Source: Mesobacillus foraminis (lineage in GTDB: Bacteria > Bacillota > Bacilli > Bacillales > Cytobacillaceae). From it: 64,000 nucleotides of DNA. Below are positions 45,712 through 55,893 of the stretch, one piece after another. The notes beneath the pieces are model-generated. The model was not told the origin of the DNA. It did no database searches and worked only from the letters and a program-made list of their open reading frames with translations. The stretch is taken from assembly GCF_004340465.1 (NCBI RefSeq), contig NZ_SLVV01000014.1, forward strand, positions 98,071 to 162,070, read 5' to 3'. The translations under genes and the position numbers were made by a program. The first letter of the stretch is position 1. The number at the start of each line of letters is the position of its first letter.

Positions 45712-46244
45712 ATATTAATAGAACCTCCGTTTCTCCTGACTTTCAGAAGGATCCAGCCAATGGGCATAAAGTTGCGACAATAAAATGATCATAATCCCAC
45801 TATGTGCCTAATTTTGTAAATATTTTGTAAATTCGAAGGTTATTTCCGTGAACTGTAGAACTATATAGAGGGTTAGGAAGGAGGGATATGGTCATATTCG
45901 CCCCGTACGAACGCGGAATTTATGAGGAGATACTCACTTGAAGATGCAGTTTGAAATGAGATAAAAGAACTGGTGCCGGGGGCATAATTTTCGAAGAGTC
46001 GTTCCTAGTAATCTGGAATGAGCCCCTTTAGAGGTATACGTCACACTGCACACTAATCCCTTTCTGCTGCCTTTCCTTTTTTCCACCAATAAGATTACCG
46101 TTTTGTTAAAGCGAGTAAATTCATAGGATTTCCAGCTTATAAGAGATATGGGTTATTTTTAAAAATATGGGACTTTTTCCTTGTAATCTTTTAAAATTTT
46201 ACATATAATTATAAATATAGTAAATATTTGCAATATTTAGAGAA

Positions 46245-46410
46245 AAGGAACTAATACTTTGGTCCTTCTACTATTCCTCAAGGGTTTCCTGTTCTTTATC
46301 GGAAACAGGATTCAGGGAACAGCGTCCAATGTGTAAACATCTTACAGAGAAAACTTCTTAGAGAACAGGAACTGACTGAATTTTTATTGCCCAGCCGTAC
46401 CTGTTTTTTT
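46245..46410 (+). promoter_or_regulatory. Attenuator-like leader before the biosynthetic cluster
   Basis: TCCTGTT (46287-46293) can pair with AACAGGA at 46304-46310 or with an identical AACAGGA at 46364-46370. The latter can also pair, through AACAGG, with CCTGTT at 46400-46405, which is followed by seven T and so forms a terminator. Mutually exclusive helices of this kind are the hallmark of transcription attenuation. A small stem AAGGA/TCCTT (46245-46267) precedes. It does not match T-box or another leader I know. Confidence 0.5.
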
Positions 46411-46448
46411 GTTGCAATCATTTACTAGTTTGGTTTCTCTTTTTTAAC

Positions 46449-47696
46449 ATGTCACCGGAAAATAACTACGACAGCTTTTGTTCGAAAGGGGTGTTTGGCT
46501 TTATCATGGAAGATTTATTAATCAGCGCTGCACTGCAGTCCAACTTTTACAAAAAGAAACTGAGCAATGTGAACGTTCGTGAGTGGAGCAAAATTCCGCT
46601 TACCACAAAACAAGAGCTGAGGGATGCAGATCCTTATGACCTGCTGGGCACGGCCATTCAGAACATTGCCACCTACCACGAAACAAGCGGAACCACCGGC
46701 AAGCCTTCTCCCAGCTGGTTCTCTTTCGATGACGTTGATATGGAAGCGAAGTTTACGGTGGAATCTCATTTACGACTAACAGAAGATGACCTTGTATTAA
46801 ACCGGTTTCCTTTCGCACTTGCCATTCCTTCTTTTATTTTATACTGGGCATGTCAGCTTTCCAGGGCCGCACACATTGCTGCCAGTAAATCCAGCTTATT
46901 GACCCCTCATATGCGGGTGATCGAGATTATTGAACGTGTTCAGCCGACCGTGATTACGTTCATTCCGGCCGAAGCGGAAATCATCGGCACCTTGGCTAGG
47001 AGTTTGAACATCCCGCTGCCTACTAAGAATCTCAGATGTTTGGTTCTGGGAGGCGAGGTTGTCAGTCCAAAACGTAAAAAGTACATAGAAGCCCTCTGGG
47101 GAGTTCCTGCTTTTGCCTCCTTTGGCAGTACGGAAACCGGCGGACTCTTTATGACCTGTCATCATGGAAACTATCATATGAAAAATCCCATTGCCAAAGT
47201 GGAAATCCTGGACGAAGAAGCCCAGAATGTTCCTCTAGGCGAAAAAGGCGAGTTTGCCATTTCCATTGCGAGGGAAGGAATGCCGCTGCTGCGTTATGCC
47301 AATGGCGACATGGCGGAAATCAGGGAAGCAACATCCTGTACGTGCGGAAGTTCTTATCCTGTTCTGGTTCATTATGGCCGGAAGAGTGACCATATTGCCT
47401 TAAAGGATCGAACGTTGAGCCTTTATGAATTACAGGACATTGTCTATTCTCTGCCATATGTGCCTATGCTTTGGAGAGCCCAGGTTTATCCCGACCAGAT
47501 CAAATTTCATTATCAGATGTTTGGAATGGAAAAGACCGAAGATATGAGGCTTTGTCTCGAAGGAGAGCTAAGGCAGCATTTGGGTGTGGACGTCTCGGTG
47601 AACTTTACCGAATTAGTGGACGAAGCCGACCTGACCTCCGTTCCGCACTATTCCAAATTCCATTATGTTGAACATTTTACACATGTCCTAGTTTAG
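46449..47696 (+). CDS. PaaK-like adenylate-forming ligase 1
   Basis: 415 aa. Phenylacetate-CoA-ligase-like member of the ANL superfamily: P-loop HETSGTTGKPS (about residue 75), ASFGSTETGG, and RYANGDMAEI replacing the usual R-Y-R-T-G-D. The pair CTCG after it suggests a PaaK-type zinc site. It would activate an aromatic or other acid as its adenylate. There is no ribosome binding site at 46449; ATG 46506 with AAAGGGG about 14 bp upstream is an alternative start. It lies behind the attenuator-like leader and 273 bp before the aldolase gene, so it may be transcribed separately. Confidence 0.85.
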   Translation: MSPENNYDSFCSKGVFGFIMEDLLISAALQSNFYKKKLSNVNVREWSKIPLTTKQELRDADPYDLLGTAIQNIATYHETSGTTGKPSPSWFSFDDVDMEAKFTVESHLRLTEDDLVLNRFPFALAIPSFILYWACQLSRAAHIAASKSSLLTPHMRVIEIIERVQPTVITFIPAEAEIIGTLARSLNIPLPTKNLRCLVLGGEVVSPKRKKYIEALWGVPAFASFGSTETGGLFMTCHHGNYHMKNPIAKVEILDEEAQNVPLGEKGEFAISIAREGMPLLRYANGDMAEIREATSCTCGSSYPVLVHYGRKSDHIALKDRTLSLYELQDIVYSLPYVPMLWRAQVYPDQIKFHYQMFGMEKTEDMRLCLEGELRQHLGVDVSVNFTELVDEADLTSVPHYSKFHYVEHFTHVLV

Positions 47697-47969
47697 CAAG
47701 GTCAGTAAAAGTTTCTTAGGAATTTAAAACAACTGCTAGAGTCTTTTCCCGAATCCGCATTCTCTCTGCAAGATAACAAGTTGAAAGTCGCGCTTCAAGG
47801 TATATGCTGCTGCAATTCCTTTCAAAAAAGTCTGCCTTTGGAATGGGACATGCTGAAGATGGGTATCCGTTCGTGAATATCTTCACATTCAGCAGGCAAA
47901 GGGAAGGGAATGAGCTCGAACGCCGCCCAGTGTCAAGATAAAATCGTTAAGAAACAAGGGGGATACCTA

Positions 47970-48800
47970 ATGATTGGGAAAACAGTGAGATTAAATAGGC
48001 TTTTCAATAACGAGTCAGGCAATTCAATTCTCGTTGCAATCGACCATGGTGTGACATTAGGGCCTCTGGACGGGTTAAGGGACACGCCGCTGATTTCCAA
48101 TTTGGCGAAGCAGTCCCGTTTCCAGGGAGTGATTGGCCATAAAGGGGCGATCAGCTGGGCAGTGAGCGAAGGCGGAACCAGCAGGGATTTTGAATATATT
48201 CTCCATATTTCAGGTTCAACTGCGCTCGGGCCGGATTCGACACGCAAGGAGATTGTTTCCTCTGTGGAGCATGGTGTCAGGATGGGAGCCACTGCGGTTT
48301 CCGTACATACCAATCTGGGAGTGGCTGGCGAGTTCGGCATGCTGAAGGATATGGCAAGAATCTGTGACGAGGCTGCTTCATGGGGAATGCCGGTCCTGGT
48401 CATGATTAACGTCTTTGACGAAGGAAATTCTATGTCCTATGAGGGAAAGAAAATTTCCCATGCGGTCCGGGTTGCTGCCGAGCTGGGGGCTGACCTTGTA
48501 AAAGTCCAGTACCCAAATGACTTCAGGCTTTTAACCGATATTGTGACAAGCCATTCCACCCCTGTTCTGTTTGCGGGCGGAGAGAAGGTGGAAGACAAAC
48601 GGGAATGGTTTAAGGCCGTCCATGAAACTCTGATGGCAGGCGGAAAAGGGTTATGCGTGGGCAGGAACTTTTTTCAGGATGCCTATCCTGCCCAGATGGG
48701 CTATGCCCTGTACGGAATGGTTCACGAAGGCAGAACCTATCAAGAGGCATACGATAGCTATGAATCTCTTATAGCCGAAAAGATGTATTTTTCATCATAA
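47970..48800 (+). CDS. GriI-like aldolase (2-amino-3,7-dideoxyheptulosonate / AHBA-type synthase)
   Basis: 276 aa. Class I DhnA-type aldolase of the FbaB/ADH-synthase group: AIDHG (Asp25), VHTNLG, and the Schiff-base lysine in LVKVQYP (Lys178), then FAGG and VGRNFF phosphate-binding loops. In Streptomyces griseus, GriI condenses aspartate semialdehyde with dihydroxyacetone phosphate as the first step of 3-amino-4-hydroxybenzoate synthesis; archaeal relatives serve an alternative dehydroquinate route. The presence of a GriH-like gene at 52316 favours the former. The MYPRG signature of archaeal enzymes reads INVFDEG. Start behind AAGGGGG. Confidence 0.85.
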   Translation: MIGKTVRLNRLFNNESGNSILVAIDHGVTLGPLDGLRDTPLISNLAKQSRFQGVIGHKGAISWAVSEGGTSRDFEYILHISGSTALGPDSTRKEIVSSVEHGVRMGATAVSVHTNLGVAGEFGMLKDMARICDEAASWGMPVLVMINVFDEGNSMSYEGKKISHAVRVAAELGADLVKVQYPNDFRLLTDIVTSHSTPVLFAGGEKVEDKREWFKAVHETLMAGGKGLCVGRNFFQDAYPAQMGYALYGMVHEGRTYQEAYDSYESLIAEKMYFSS

Positions 48801-48812
48801 GGAGGAAAATGA

Positions 48813-50177
48813 ATGCAACAAACAGCACATGCATTTCCTGTTTTAAAAGCCGTTTTGAATCACCGCACCTCCCATATTGAAGCTCTGAGGGAACTGTACG
48901 AGGGGTTCGCATTAAAAAATAAGAATGTTGAAAACATTTCAGAGGAAGAGCGGAACGACTACCATCTGTATGCTGTCAATCTGACGCTTGAACACGTCTG
49001 GAATAATAACCCTTATTACCGCAAAGCTCTTGAGGATAAAGGGTTCTCTCAGCCTCGCCTGGAAAGTCTGGATCAGATCGACAGGCTGCCATTTCTTGAT
49101 AAAGAGGTGATACGAGGAGATAAAGACCTGCTGCTGTCATGCGATCCAAAGGAAATTGGGCAGATTCACTTAACCTCAGGGACAACTGGCAAGCCCATTT
49201 ATACCGCCTATACACTGGCCGATCATTATATCCATGATGCGATTCCTTTTTATCCGTCACTATTTGAAGGAGATTCCTCTTCGGACGTAGTGGGGATTGC
49301 CCTGCCGTATGAGTTTGCCCAGCCAGCGCTTGGTTTCCAGCGGCTGTACCAGTTTACCTTTGGAGCGACTGTTTTGTCATTAGGCAAAGGAGGCTATATG
49401 GCTCCGGTCGATAAAAGCCTCGATGTCCTGAAAGAATATGACGCTTCTATTTTAATAACGACTCCTTCCTATGCAGCATTGCTGGCGGAAGAGGGGGAGA
49501 AGCTTGGGATTGTCCTCGGCGAAGATATTACGCCAAGAAAGCTGATGCTGACAGGGGAAGGATGCTCGCCGCAATTTGCTTCCAGATTGAAAGAGCTTTG
49601 GAAGTGTGATATCCAGCACTTATATGGTTCGACCGAGTGCGGGCTGGTGGGTGTTCAATTGAATGATGACACTGGCTATCACGTTCTGGAAGGCAATGTA
49701 AAAGTAGAAATTATTGACCCGGATTCCGGAATACAGGTGGCAGATGGTGAAGAGGGCGAGGTCGTCATTACTACTTTGCTGAGAGAAGCCATGCCTTTTA
49801 TCCGATACCGCACGGGCGACATCGGGTTCCTGGAAAGAATGGAGGACGATTCGGCCATTACGCTCAGCAAGCTCCATCTTCGGGGAAGAATGGACGGACA
49901 TATGGTGGTGGATGGAATTCCGTATTCACCGTTTATGCTGGAACATCTCCTTCTGTTATTGCCTGAAGTGGGGCTGTGGTACCATTTCGTGCTGGAGGAC
50001 GAAGAACTGACAATCGAGATTGAAAAGCTGCACTCCGATTTGACTGACGAGGAACTGGCGGATAAGGTGCGGAGCCATATGTACCGGACAGCTGGTATTT
50101 CATGCACCGTGCTTGTAAAGGATTCTCTGCCAAGACAATTTGGAAAAGCCAATCGAATCATAAGGAAAGGAATGTGA
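48813..50177 (+). CDS. PaaK-like adenylate-forming ligase 2
   Basis: 454 aa. P-loop HLTSGTTGKPIY, LYGSTECG, RYRTGDIG and the C-terminal LHLRGRMDGH hinge are canonical for PaaK-like ligases; the zinc-binding cysteines are missing (AITLSKLHL). Similar to ligase 3 at 50963 in architecture. It begins 12 bp after the aldolase with AAGGAGG, in the same operon. Likely activates one of the aromatic acids or the acid partner to be coupled; which one cannot be told. Confidence 0.9.
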   Translation: MQQTAHAFPVLKAVLNHRTSHIEALRELYEGFALKNKNVENISEEERNDYHLYAVNLTLEHVWNNNPYYRKALEDKGFSQPRLESLDQIDRLPFLDKEVIRGDKDLLLSCDPKEIGQIHLTSGTTGKPIYTAYTLADHYIHDAIPFYPSLFEGDSSSDVVGIALPYEFAQPALGFQRLYQFTFGATVLSLGKGGYMAPVDKSLDVLKEYDASILITTPSYAALLAEEGEKLGIVLGEDITPRKLMLTGEGCSPQFASRLKELWKCDIQHLYGSTECGLVGVQLNDDTGYHVLEGNVKVEIIDPDSGIQVADGEEGEVVITTLLREAMPFIRYRTGDIGFLERMEDDSAITLSKLHLRGRMDGHMVVDGIPYSPFMLEHLLLLLPEVGLWYHFVLEDEELTIEIEKLHSDLTDEELADKVRSHMYRTAGISCTVLVKDSLPRQFGKANRIIRKGM

Positions 50178-50182
50178 GAGAG

Positions 50183-50944
50183 ATGATTATCGATGGACAT
50201 GCCCATATTTCACCGGAGGCGCACTCCAATGCCGAAACGCTTATTGCCGCGATGAATGATGCCGAAGTTTCCCGTGCCGTGCTGATCCCTGGGGGAATGC
50301 TGGATGTAAGGCAGATGACGGATTATGTCACCGGAAAGAAGAAGCCGGAAACGGTGGAACCCCCCAATGACTTTGTCCTGCAAATGATCAAGGAAAATCC
50401 GGACTATTTTATTGGCTTTTGCTGCATGAATCCGAACGAGAAGATCGATGTGATTACCGAAAAGCTGGAGCAGCATGCAAAGGATGGATTCAAGGGAGTG
50501 AAGATGGCCCCGATGGTTCATCAGTTCTCCTTGCTGGGAAAAGCATCGAAATCGATCGCAGATCTGTGCGGACAGCTCGGGATGCCCTACTACACCCATA
50601 CTCTTTTCCACGCGAGTGCCAGCACGTCCTCCGTCGGCACGCTGGCAAAAGAATTTAAAAACACCAACTTTGTCATCGGCCATATGGGGTTCGGCCCGCT
50701 GGATGTCGAAGCCATTGAGCTGGCTTCCACCCTTGACAATGTCTACCTGGAAACCTCGACAGCCAACTTCTTGTCCATTAAAATGGCGGTCGAAAAAGCA
50801 GGTGCGGAGAAAATGTTTTACGGATCGGAATTCCCGATGTCTGACCCGGTGGTTGAAAGAACGAAAATTGAGCGCCTGAACATCCCGGACGGTCAAAAGG
50901 AACAGATTTACTCAAAGACCATTTTGGAATTGCTAAAAGCTTAA
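50183..50944 (+). CDS. Amidohydrolase family metal-dependent enzyme, candidate heterocyclase
   Basis: 253 aa. TIM-barrel amidohydrolase_2 type: the HxH metal motif DGHAHIS (His6, His8), YYTHTLFH, VIGHMGFGP and YGSEFPMSDP. The last motif normally carries the metal-binding Asp (GSDFP), here Glu216. Relatives include ACMSD-type decarboxylases and, in nataxazole and caboxamycin pathways, enzymes that close the benzoxazole ring. Its position between two ligases, five bp behind the first, supports a cyclisation or decarboxylation role in the same pathway. Start is fixed by AAGGAATGTGAGAGAG; the longer frame from 50102 overlaps the ligase. Confidence 0.85.
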   Translation: MIIDGHAHISPEAHSNAETLIAAMNDAEVSRAVLIPGGMLDVRQMTDYVTGKKKPETVEPPNDFVLQMIKENPDYFIGFCCMNPNEKIDVITEKLEQHAKDGFKGVKMAPMVHQFSLLGKASKSIADLCGQLGMPYYTHTLFHASASTSSVGTLAKEFKNTNFVIGHMGFGPLDVEAIELASTLDNVYLETSTANFLSIKMAVEKAGAEKMFYGSEFPMSDPVVERTKIERLNIPDGQKEQIYSKTILELLKA

Positions 50945-50962
50945 TTAAAAGGAGGCTAATTC

Positions 50963-52297
50963 ATGAGTGCGGTTGGAGTAAAAGCAGAAGGCAAAACCCT
51001 TCATCTTCAGGAGCATGTTGAATGGTTTGAAACACTGGATGAGAATAATCTGTCGATCGAAACACTGGAACGGGAAGAGGTAAAAGCTTATCACGAAAGG
51101 GCTGTGAATAAGCTGATCCACTACCTCTATGAGAACAATTCTTTCTACCGTGCCAAATTGGAGGAAGCAGGCATCACCTCTGCCTCTCACGTTGACTTCG
51201 AAGAGTTCAGCAAAATTCCGTTTTTAACCAAGGATGAGCTGAGAGAGGATTCGAAAGTCATTCTTACGAAGAAAAAGCTTGCCCAGCTGTGCTGCTCCAC
51301 GGGTACCACTGGCGGGAAGCCGATTTATATCGGCCATACGCTTGATGAACTTTACAGCTACTATTTTGCACCGAAATATCCAAGCCTGATGGAACGGGTG
51401 AAAAATAAAGTGGTTGCCAATGCGCTGCCTTATGAAATGAGCTCATCGGCTTTAACCTTCCACCATGAGTTCCAGCACCTGCTGAACTGTACTATTCTTC
51501 CTTTAGGAAAGGGCGGGGCCTACTCTGAACCGAAAAAGGCGATTGAGTTCATGCAGGCCTGGGAGGCAGAAGTGCTGGTGACAACTCCTTCCTATGCCAT
51601 CGTACTCTGGGAAGCAGCACAGGAAATGAACATCGATTTAACCAAGGATCTGAAGGTCTCTCATATTTTCCTTACCGGCGAGGGATCGTCCAACTCTTTT
51701 AGAAAGCGGATTGAGCTGATTTGGGGATGTACGTCCACGATTCTTTACGGATCATTGGAAGCGATGCTGTTGGGCCTTGAGTGTGACAGCCAAAGCGGGT
51801 TCCATCTTCCGGACGGGCATCTGTATGTCGAAATTGTCGATCCTGAAACCAATGAATTACTGGATCCCGGCCAGCAGGGGGAAATTGTTATCACTACTCT
51901 CCTGAGAGAAGGCATGCCTCTTCTCAGGTACCGTACTGGTGACCTTGGGTTTATTGAGGAAAGCGGCTGTGCCTGCGGGATCAACCTCCCCAAGCTGCAC
52001 CTCAGAGGAAGAAGCGGCGATCAGATTGTCCTTCAGTCCGGCAGCTTTTCTCCATTTTACCTGGAAGACATCCTGATGCAGGTGGAGGGTGTGGGGAACT
52101 GGTACCGCTTTTTAGTAAAAGGCAACAGCCTGACCGTTGAGGTGGAGCCTTTCAATGATGAAGTGGACAAAGAGTATCTGGCCCAGCTCATTGAGGAAAA
52201 GCTGGAGTTTTATACAAACTCCCCGTGCACAGCAAGGGTGGTTGAGAAGGTACAGCGGAACGATGGAAAAATTAAAAGAGTCTGGTACATAGACTAA
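50963..52297 (+). CDS. PaaK-like adenylate-forming ligase 3
   Basis: 444 aa, paralogous to ligase 2. The P-loop CSTGTTGGKPIY has an additional glycine relative to SGTTGKP and the GSTE motif reads GSLE. RYRTGDLG is intact and a CAC pair follows as in zinc-containing PaaK enzymes. The changed motifs may mean altered chemistry such as acyl transfer rather than CoA ligation. AAAGGAGG lies before the ATG, 18 bp after the amidohydrolase gene. Confidence 0.88.
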   Translation: MSAVGVKAEGKTLHLQEHVEWFETLDENNLSIETLEREEVKAYHERAVNKLIHYLYENNSFYRAKLEEAGITSASHVDFEEFSKIPFLTKDELREDSKVILTKKKLAQLCCSTGTTGGKPIYIGHTLDELYSYYFAPKYPSLMERVKNKVVANALPYEMSSSALTFHHEFQHLLNCTILPLGKGGAYSEPKKAIEFMQAWEAEVLVTTPSYAIVLWEAAQEMNIDLTKDLKVSHIFLTGEGSSNSFRKRIELIWGCTSTILYGSLEAMLLGLECDSQSGFHLPDGHLYVEIVDPETNELLDPGQQGEIVITTLLREGMPLLRYRTGDLGFIEESGCACGINLPKLHLRGRSGDQIVLQSGSFSPFYLEDILMQVEGVGNWYRFLVKGNSLTVEVEPFNDEVDKEYLAQLIEEKLEFYTNSPCTARVVEKVQRNDGKIKRVWYID

Positions 52298-52315
52298 TGA
52301 TTAGGAGAATCGATC

Positions 52316-53422
52316 ATGGAAGGAAAAGTACTTTGGTTTGATGCCAGGAAGCTGAATGAGAATGTGAATAATATGATCCTAACGGTCAACCAGTCCAGCA
52401 ATTTTACAGGAATTCTGTACAGCTCTCAGCAGCTCCATAAAATTGAGCATTCCCCGCGCATGACGGTGGCGGCAATGATTGAAGAGGAAGAAGAGCTTCT
52501 GGGGCTGGAGGACAGCGAGGTCGTGGTTGCGTCGCAAAACCTTGCCATTTTAAAAAGTGCAAGAGAAAAAGGGTTTGTCACCGCGTGGTACATCCAGGTA
52601 GTGGACGAAGCCACGATGAATCTTGCCTACGAAAAGGGAACGGAAAATCCCTTGCTGATCATTGAGTTCAAGGATGAAACCAATATTCCGCTGGAACTCA
52701 TCATTGCTGAAATGCAAAGGTATGATGTAGACGTGTTCAAGTATGTGAAAACCGCTGTGGATGGAAGGATCTCCGGAGATGTGATGGAAGTGGGCTCCAA
52801 AGGGGTTCTATTGTCCAGCGACTCTGTGGAGGAAATTGTGAAGCTGAATTCTTTGGCCAGTTTAAAAAGGCGCAGCCAGCTCGAAGTTGTGAAGGCAAAG
52901 GTGACAAAGGTGGAACATCTGGGGCCGGGTGAAAGAGCCTGCATCGATACCACCTCCCTTCTGACCAGTGAAGAAGCGATGGTGATCGGGTCCACCTCCA
53001 GCGGCGGCCTGCTGGTGTGCAGCGAAACACACTATCTTCCGTACATGAATACACGGCCGTTTCGTGTCAACGCGGGCGCTGTGCACAGCTATGTATGGTG
53101 TCCGGGCGATAAGACCCAGTACATCACGGACCTGTCTGTGGGCAATGAAGTAACCGTCGTGGATACAAGCGGAAATGCCAGAACCGTGACAATCGGGCGG
53201 ATGAAAATCGAAGTCCGGCCGCTGCTGCTGATTGAAGCGGAATACGAAGGGGAGACCATCAATGCCATTGTCCAGGATGACTGGCATATCAGGATCTTTG
53301 ATGGGGACGGCAATCCCAAAAATGCCACAACCTTCAAGGAAGGAGATTCCATCCTCGCTTACCTTTGTGAGCCGGGAAGGCATGTTGGAGTCAAAATACA
53401 GGAAACCATACTCGAAAAGTAA
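52316..53422 (+). CDS. GriH-like 3-dehydroquinate synthase II family enzyme (3,4-AHBA synthase)
   Basis: 368 aa. The C-terminal half contains the strongly conserved blocks of DHQ synthase II: GPGERACIDTTSLL, GSTSSGGLLVCSET, RPFRVNAGAVHSYV, GDKTQYI and RPLLLIEAEYEGE; the N-terminal half is the nucleotide-like barrel (VVVASQN, FKYVKTAVDGRI). In Streptomyces griseus GriH converts the GriI product to 3-amino-4-hydroxybenzoate. In archaea the homologue yields dehydroquinate, but bacilli have a normal shikimate pathway, so AHBA synthesis is likelier. TTAGGAG precedes the ATG. Last gene of a tightly spaced block of five. Confidence 0.88.
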   Translation: MEGKVLWFDARKLNENVNNMILTVNQSSNFTGILYSSQQLHKIEHSPRMTVAAMIEEEEELLGLEDSEVVVASQNLAILKSAREKGFVTAWYIQVVDEATMNLAYEKGTENPLLIIEFKDETNIPLELIIAEMQRYDVDVFKYVKTAVDGRISGDVMEVGSKGVLLSSDSVEEIVKLNSLASLKRRSQLEVVKAKVTKVEHLGPGERACIDTTSLLTSEEAMVIGSTSSGGLLVCSETHYLPYMNTRPFRVNAGAVHSYVWCPGDKTQYITDLSVGNEVTVVDTSGNARTVTIGRMKIEVRPLLLIEAEYEGETINAIVQDDWHIRIFDGDGNPKNATTFKEGDSILAYLCEPGRHVGVKIQETILEK

Positions 53423-53589
53423 CCCTCGAGTTTAAATAGGGAATCACAGAAGTCTTGTTCAGAAACTGCAGCTTTCAGTCTGGCATTGTCCATCTCATTT
53501 GACCAGAGGTACATTTGTACAAGACGGTAAGGCGAGGGCGATGCCGGAAAGCAGGCTGCAGGCAGATTACGAAAGTGGGGGGGCAGCTT

Positions 53590-54528
<939 letters not shown>

Positions 54529-54543
54529 TACTGGAGGAGTAAT

Positions 54544-55869
54544 ATGAACTTTCTCAACATTGCCAAGAAGGACATAAAGCTGATGCTGAAGGATCCCGGG
54601 GCATTAGTGGTCTTATTCTTATTACCTATGATGCTGATCACGATTATGAGTTTTGCCTTAAAGCCAGTCTATGGCGACCAATCAGATGCCGTTAAGATAT
54701 TAGTCGCAGATATGGACAAAAGCGAGGATTCTAAAAGGTACATAGAAGGTATTGATGAAGTCGAGGGCATGGATGTCGATGAACTGGAAAAAGAGAGTGA
54801 GATTGAGAAATCGGTCCAGGACGGGGAAAACCCGATGGGCATCATCATTCCAAAGGGATTCCAGGACAGTCTCGAAAAGGGCGAAAAGATTGATGTAAAA
54901 GTCATCAGCGACATGGCGCAGCTTGAAACCGTTTCGGTTTTGCAAAAGGCGATTGAAGGAGTTGCCCAGTCTTTATCTGTCAATTATGAAATCAGTTCGA
55001 TGGTCGACGAGCAGGTCGCAAGCATCAATCAAACGATGGAAACACAGGTAAATGACATCACAAAGGCGTATGAAGAAAGAATTGCCAGCCTAACCGCACA
55101 GCTGCCGCAGGGTGCCGGACAGCCGGCCAATCAAGAAGCAGTTCCCGCAAATGGGGATGCCGTCAATACGGACGAATTGAAAAGCAGCCTGACAAGCCAG
55201 GCGCAATCCTCGATGAAGGAGCCCATGATTGGTTTTGTCACCGCTTCGACCAAAGGGGAAAAAGAGCCGCCTACGCCGGATGCGTTCCAGCAGAATGTGC
55301 CAGGTTTTACGGTCATGTACGCCTTCTTTATTGTGATGTATGCCGGGCGTTCATTTTTAAATGAAAAAAGTTCTGGAACCTTTACAAGGATTCTCAATGC
55401 ACCAGTGAACAGGTGGACCTTGTTTTTTGGCAAAATGCTTCCCAATTTCATTGTAGGAATCGCCCAGGTAGCCGTTCTGTTTGCTTTTGGCTATTTTGTG
55501 TTTGACATGTCCCTTGGCACTTCACCATTTGGCCTCGCAGCCATTTCCATCGCTCTGGTTTGGGCCAGCTCCTGTCTGGGAATGTTGATCGCCGCCTTAT
55601 TTAAGACGGAAGCACAGGTGAATGGCTGGTCTGTCCTGATCGTTCTGACACTGGCAGCGCTTGGAGGCACGATGGTTCCGCTGTTTATCATGCCGGACTT
55701 TATGAAGCAGCTGGCGCTGATCACACCGCATGCCTGGGCATTAAACGGATTTCAGGATATCCTGGTCCGGGGCGGCGGCCTCGAGGATGTAGTTTCGAAC
55801 ATTGGAGTCCTATTTGCATTCGGCCTGGCATTTTTGCTGGTTTCTGTGTGGAAGCTTAAGTTTGATTAA
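54544..55869 (+). CDS. ABC-2 type permease
   Basis: 441 aa. One helix at residues 20-42, a large outside domain (about 45-245) with an amphipathic, Gln-rich stretch (NQTMETQVNDITKAYEERI) and a low-complexity AGQPANQEAVPANGD, then five helices from about residue 255 on. Typical of YhaP/DrrB-like ABC-2 exporters such as those for peptides or hydrophobic drugs. TGGAGGAG precedes the ATG. Partner of the preceding ATPase. Confidence 0.93.
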   Translation: MNFLNIAKKDIKLMLKDPGALVVLFLLPMMLITIMSFALKPVYGDQSDAVKILVADMDKSEDSKRYIEGIDEVEGMDVDELEKESEIEKSVQDGENPMGIIIPKGFQDSLEKGEKIDVKVISDMAQLETVSVLQKAIEGVAQSLSVNYEISSMVDEQVASINQTMETQVNDITKAYEERIASLTAQLPQGAGQPANQEAVPANGDAVNTDELKSSLTSQAQSSMKEPMIGFVTASTKGEKEPPTPDAFQQNVPGFTVMYAFFIVMYAGRSFLNEKSSGTFTRILNAPVNRWTLFFGKMLPNFIVGIAQVAVLFAFGYFVFDMSLGTSPFGLAAISIALVWASSCLGMLIAALFKTEAQVNGWSVLIVLTLAALGGTMVPLFIMPDFMKQLALITPHAWALNGFQDILVRGGGLEDVVSNIGVLFAFGLAFLLVSVWKLKFD

Positions 55870-55893
55870 TGAATGGAACGGGAGGAAAGAAGA

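Noticed and set aside
46245..46410. T-box or known riboswitch
   Set aside because: No TGGNACCGCG-type T-box sequence and no other class motif recognised; kept only as an attenuator-like leader.
50210..50896. 228-codon antisense ORF opposite the amidohydrolase
   Set aside because: The plus strand carries a complete enzyme with motifs; the antisense frame is a shadow of its GC-rich codons.
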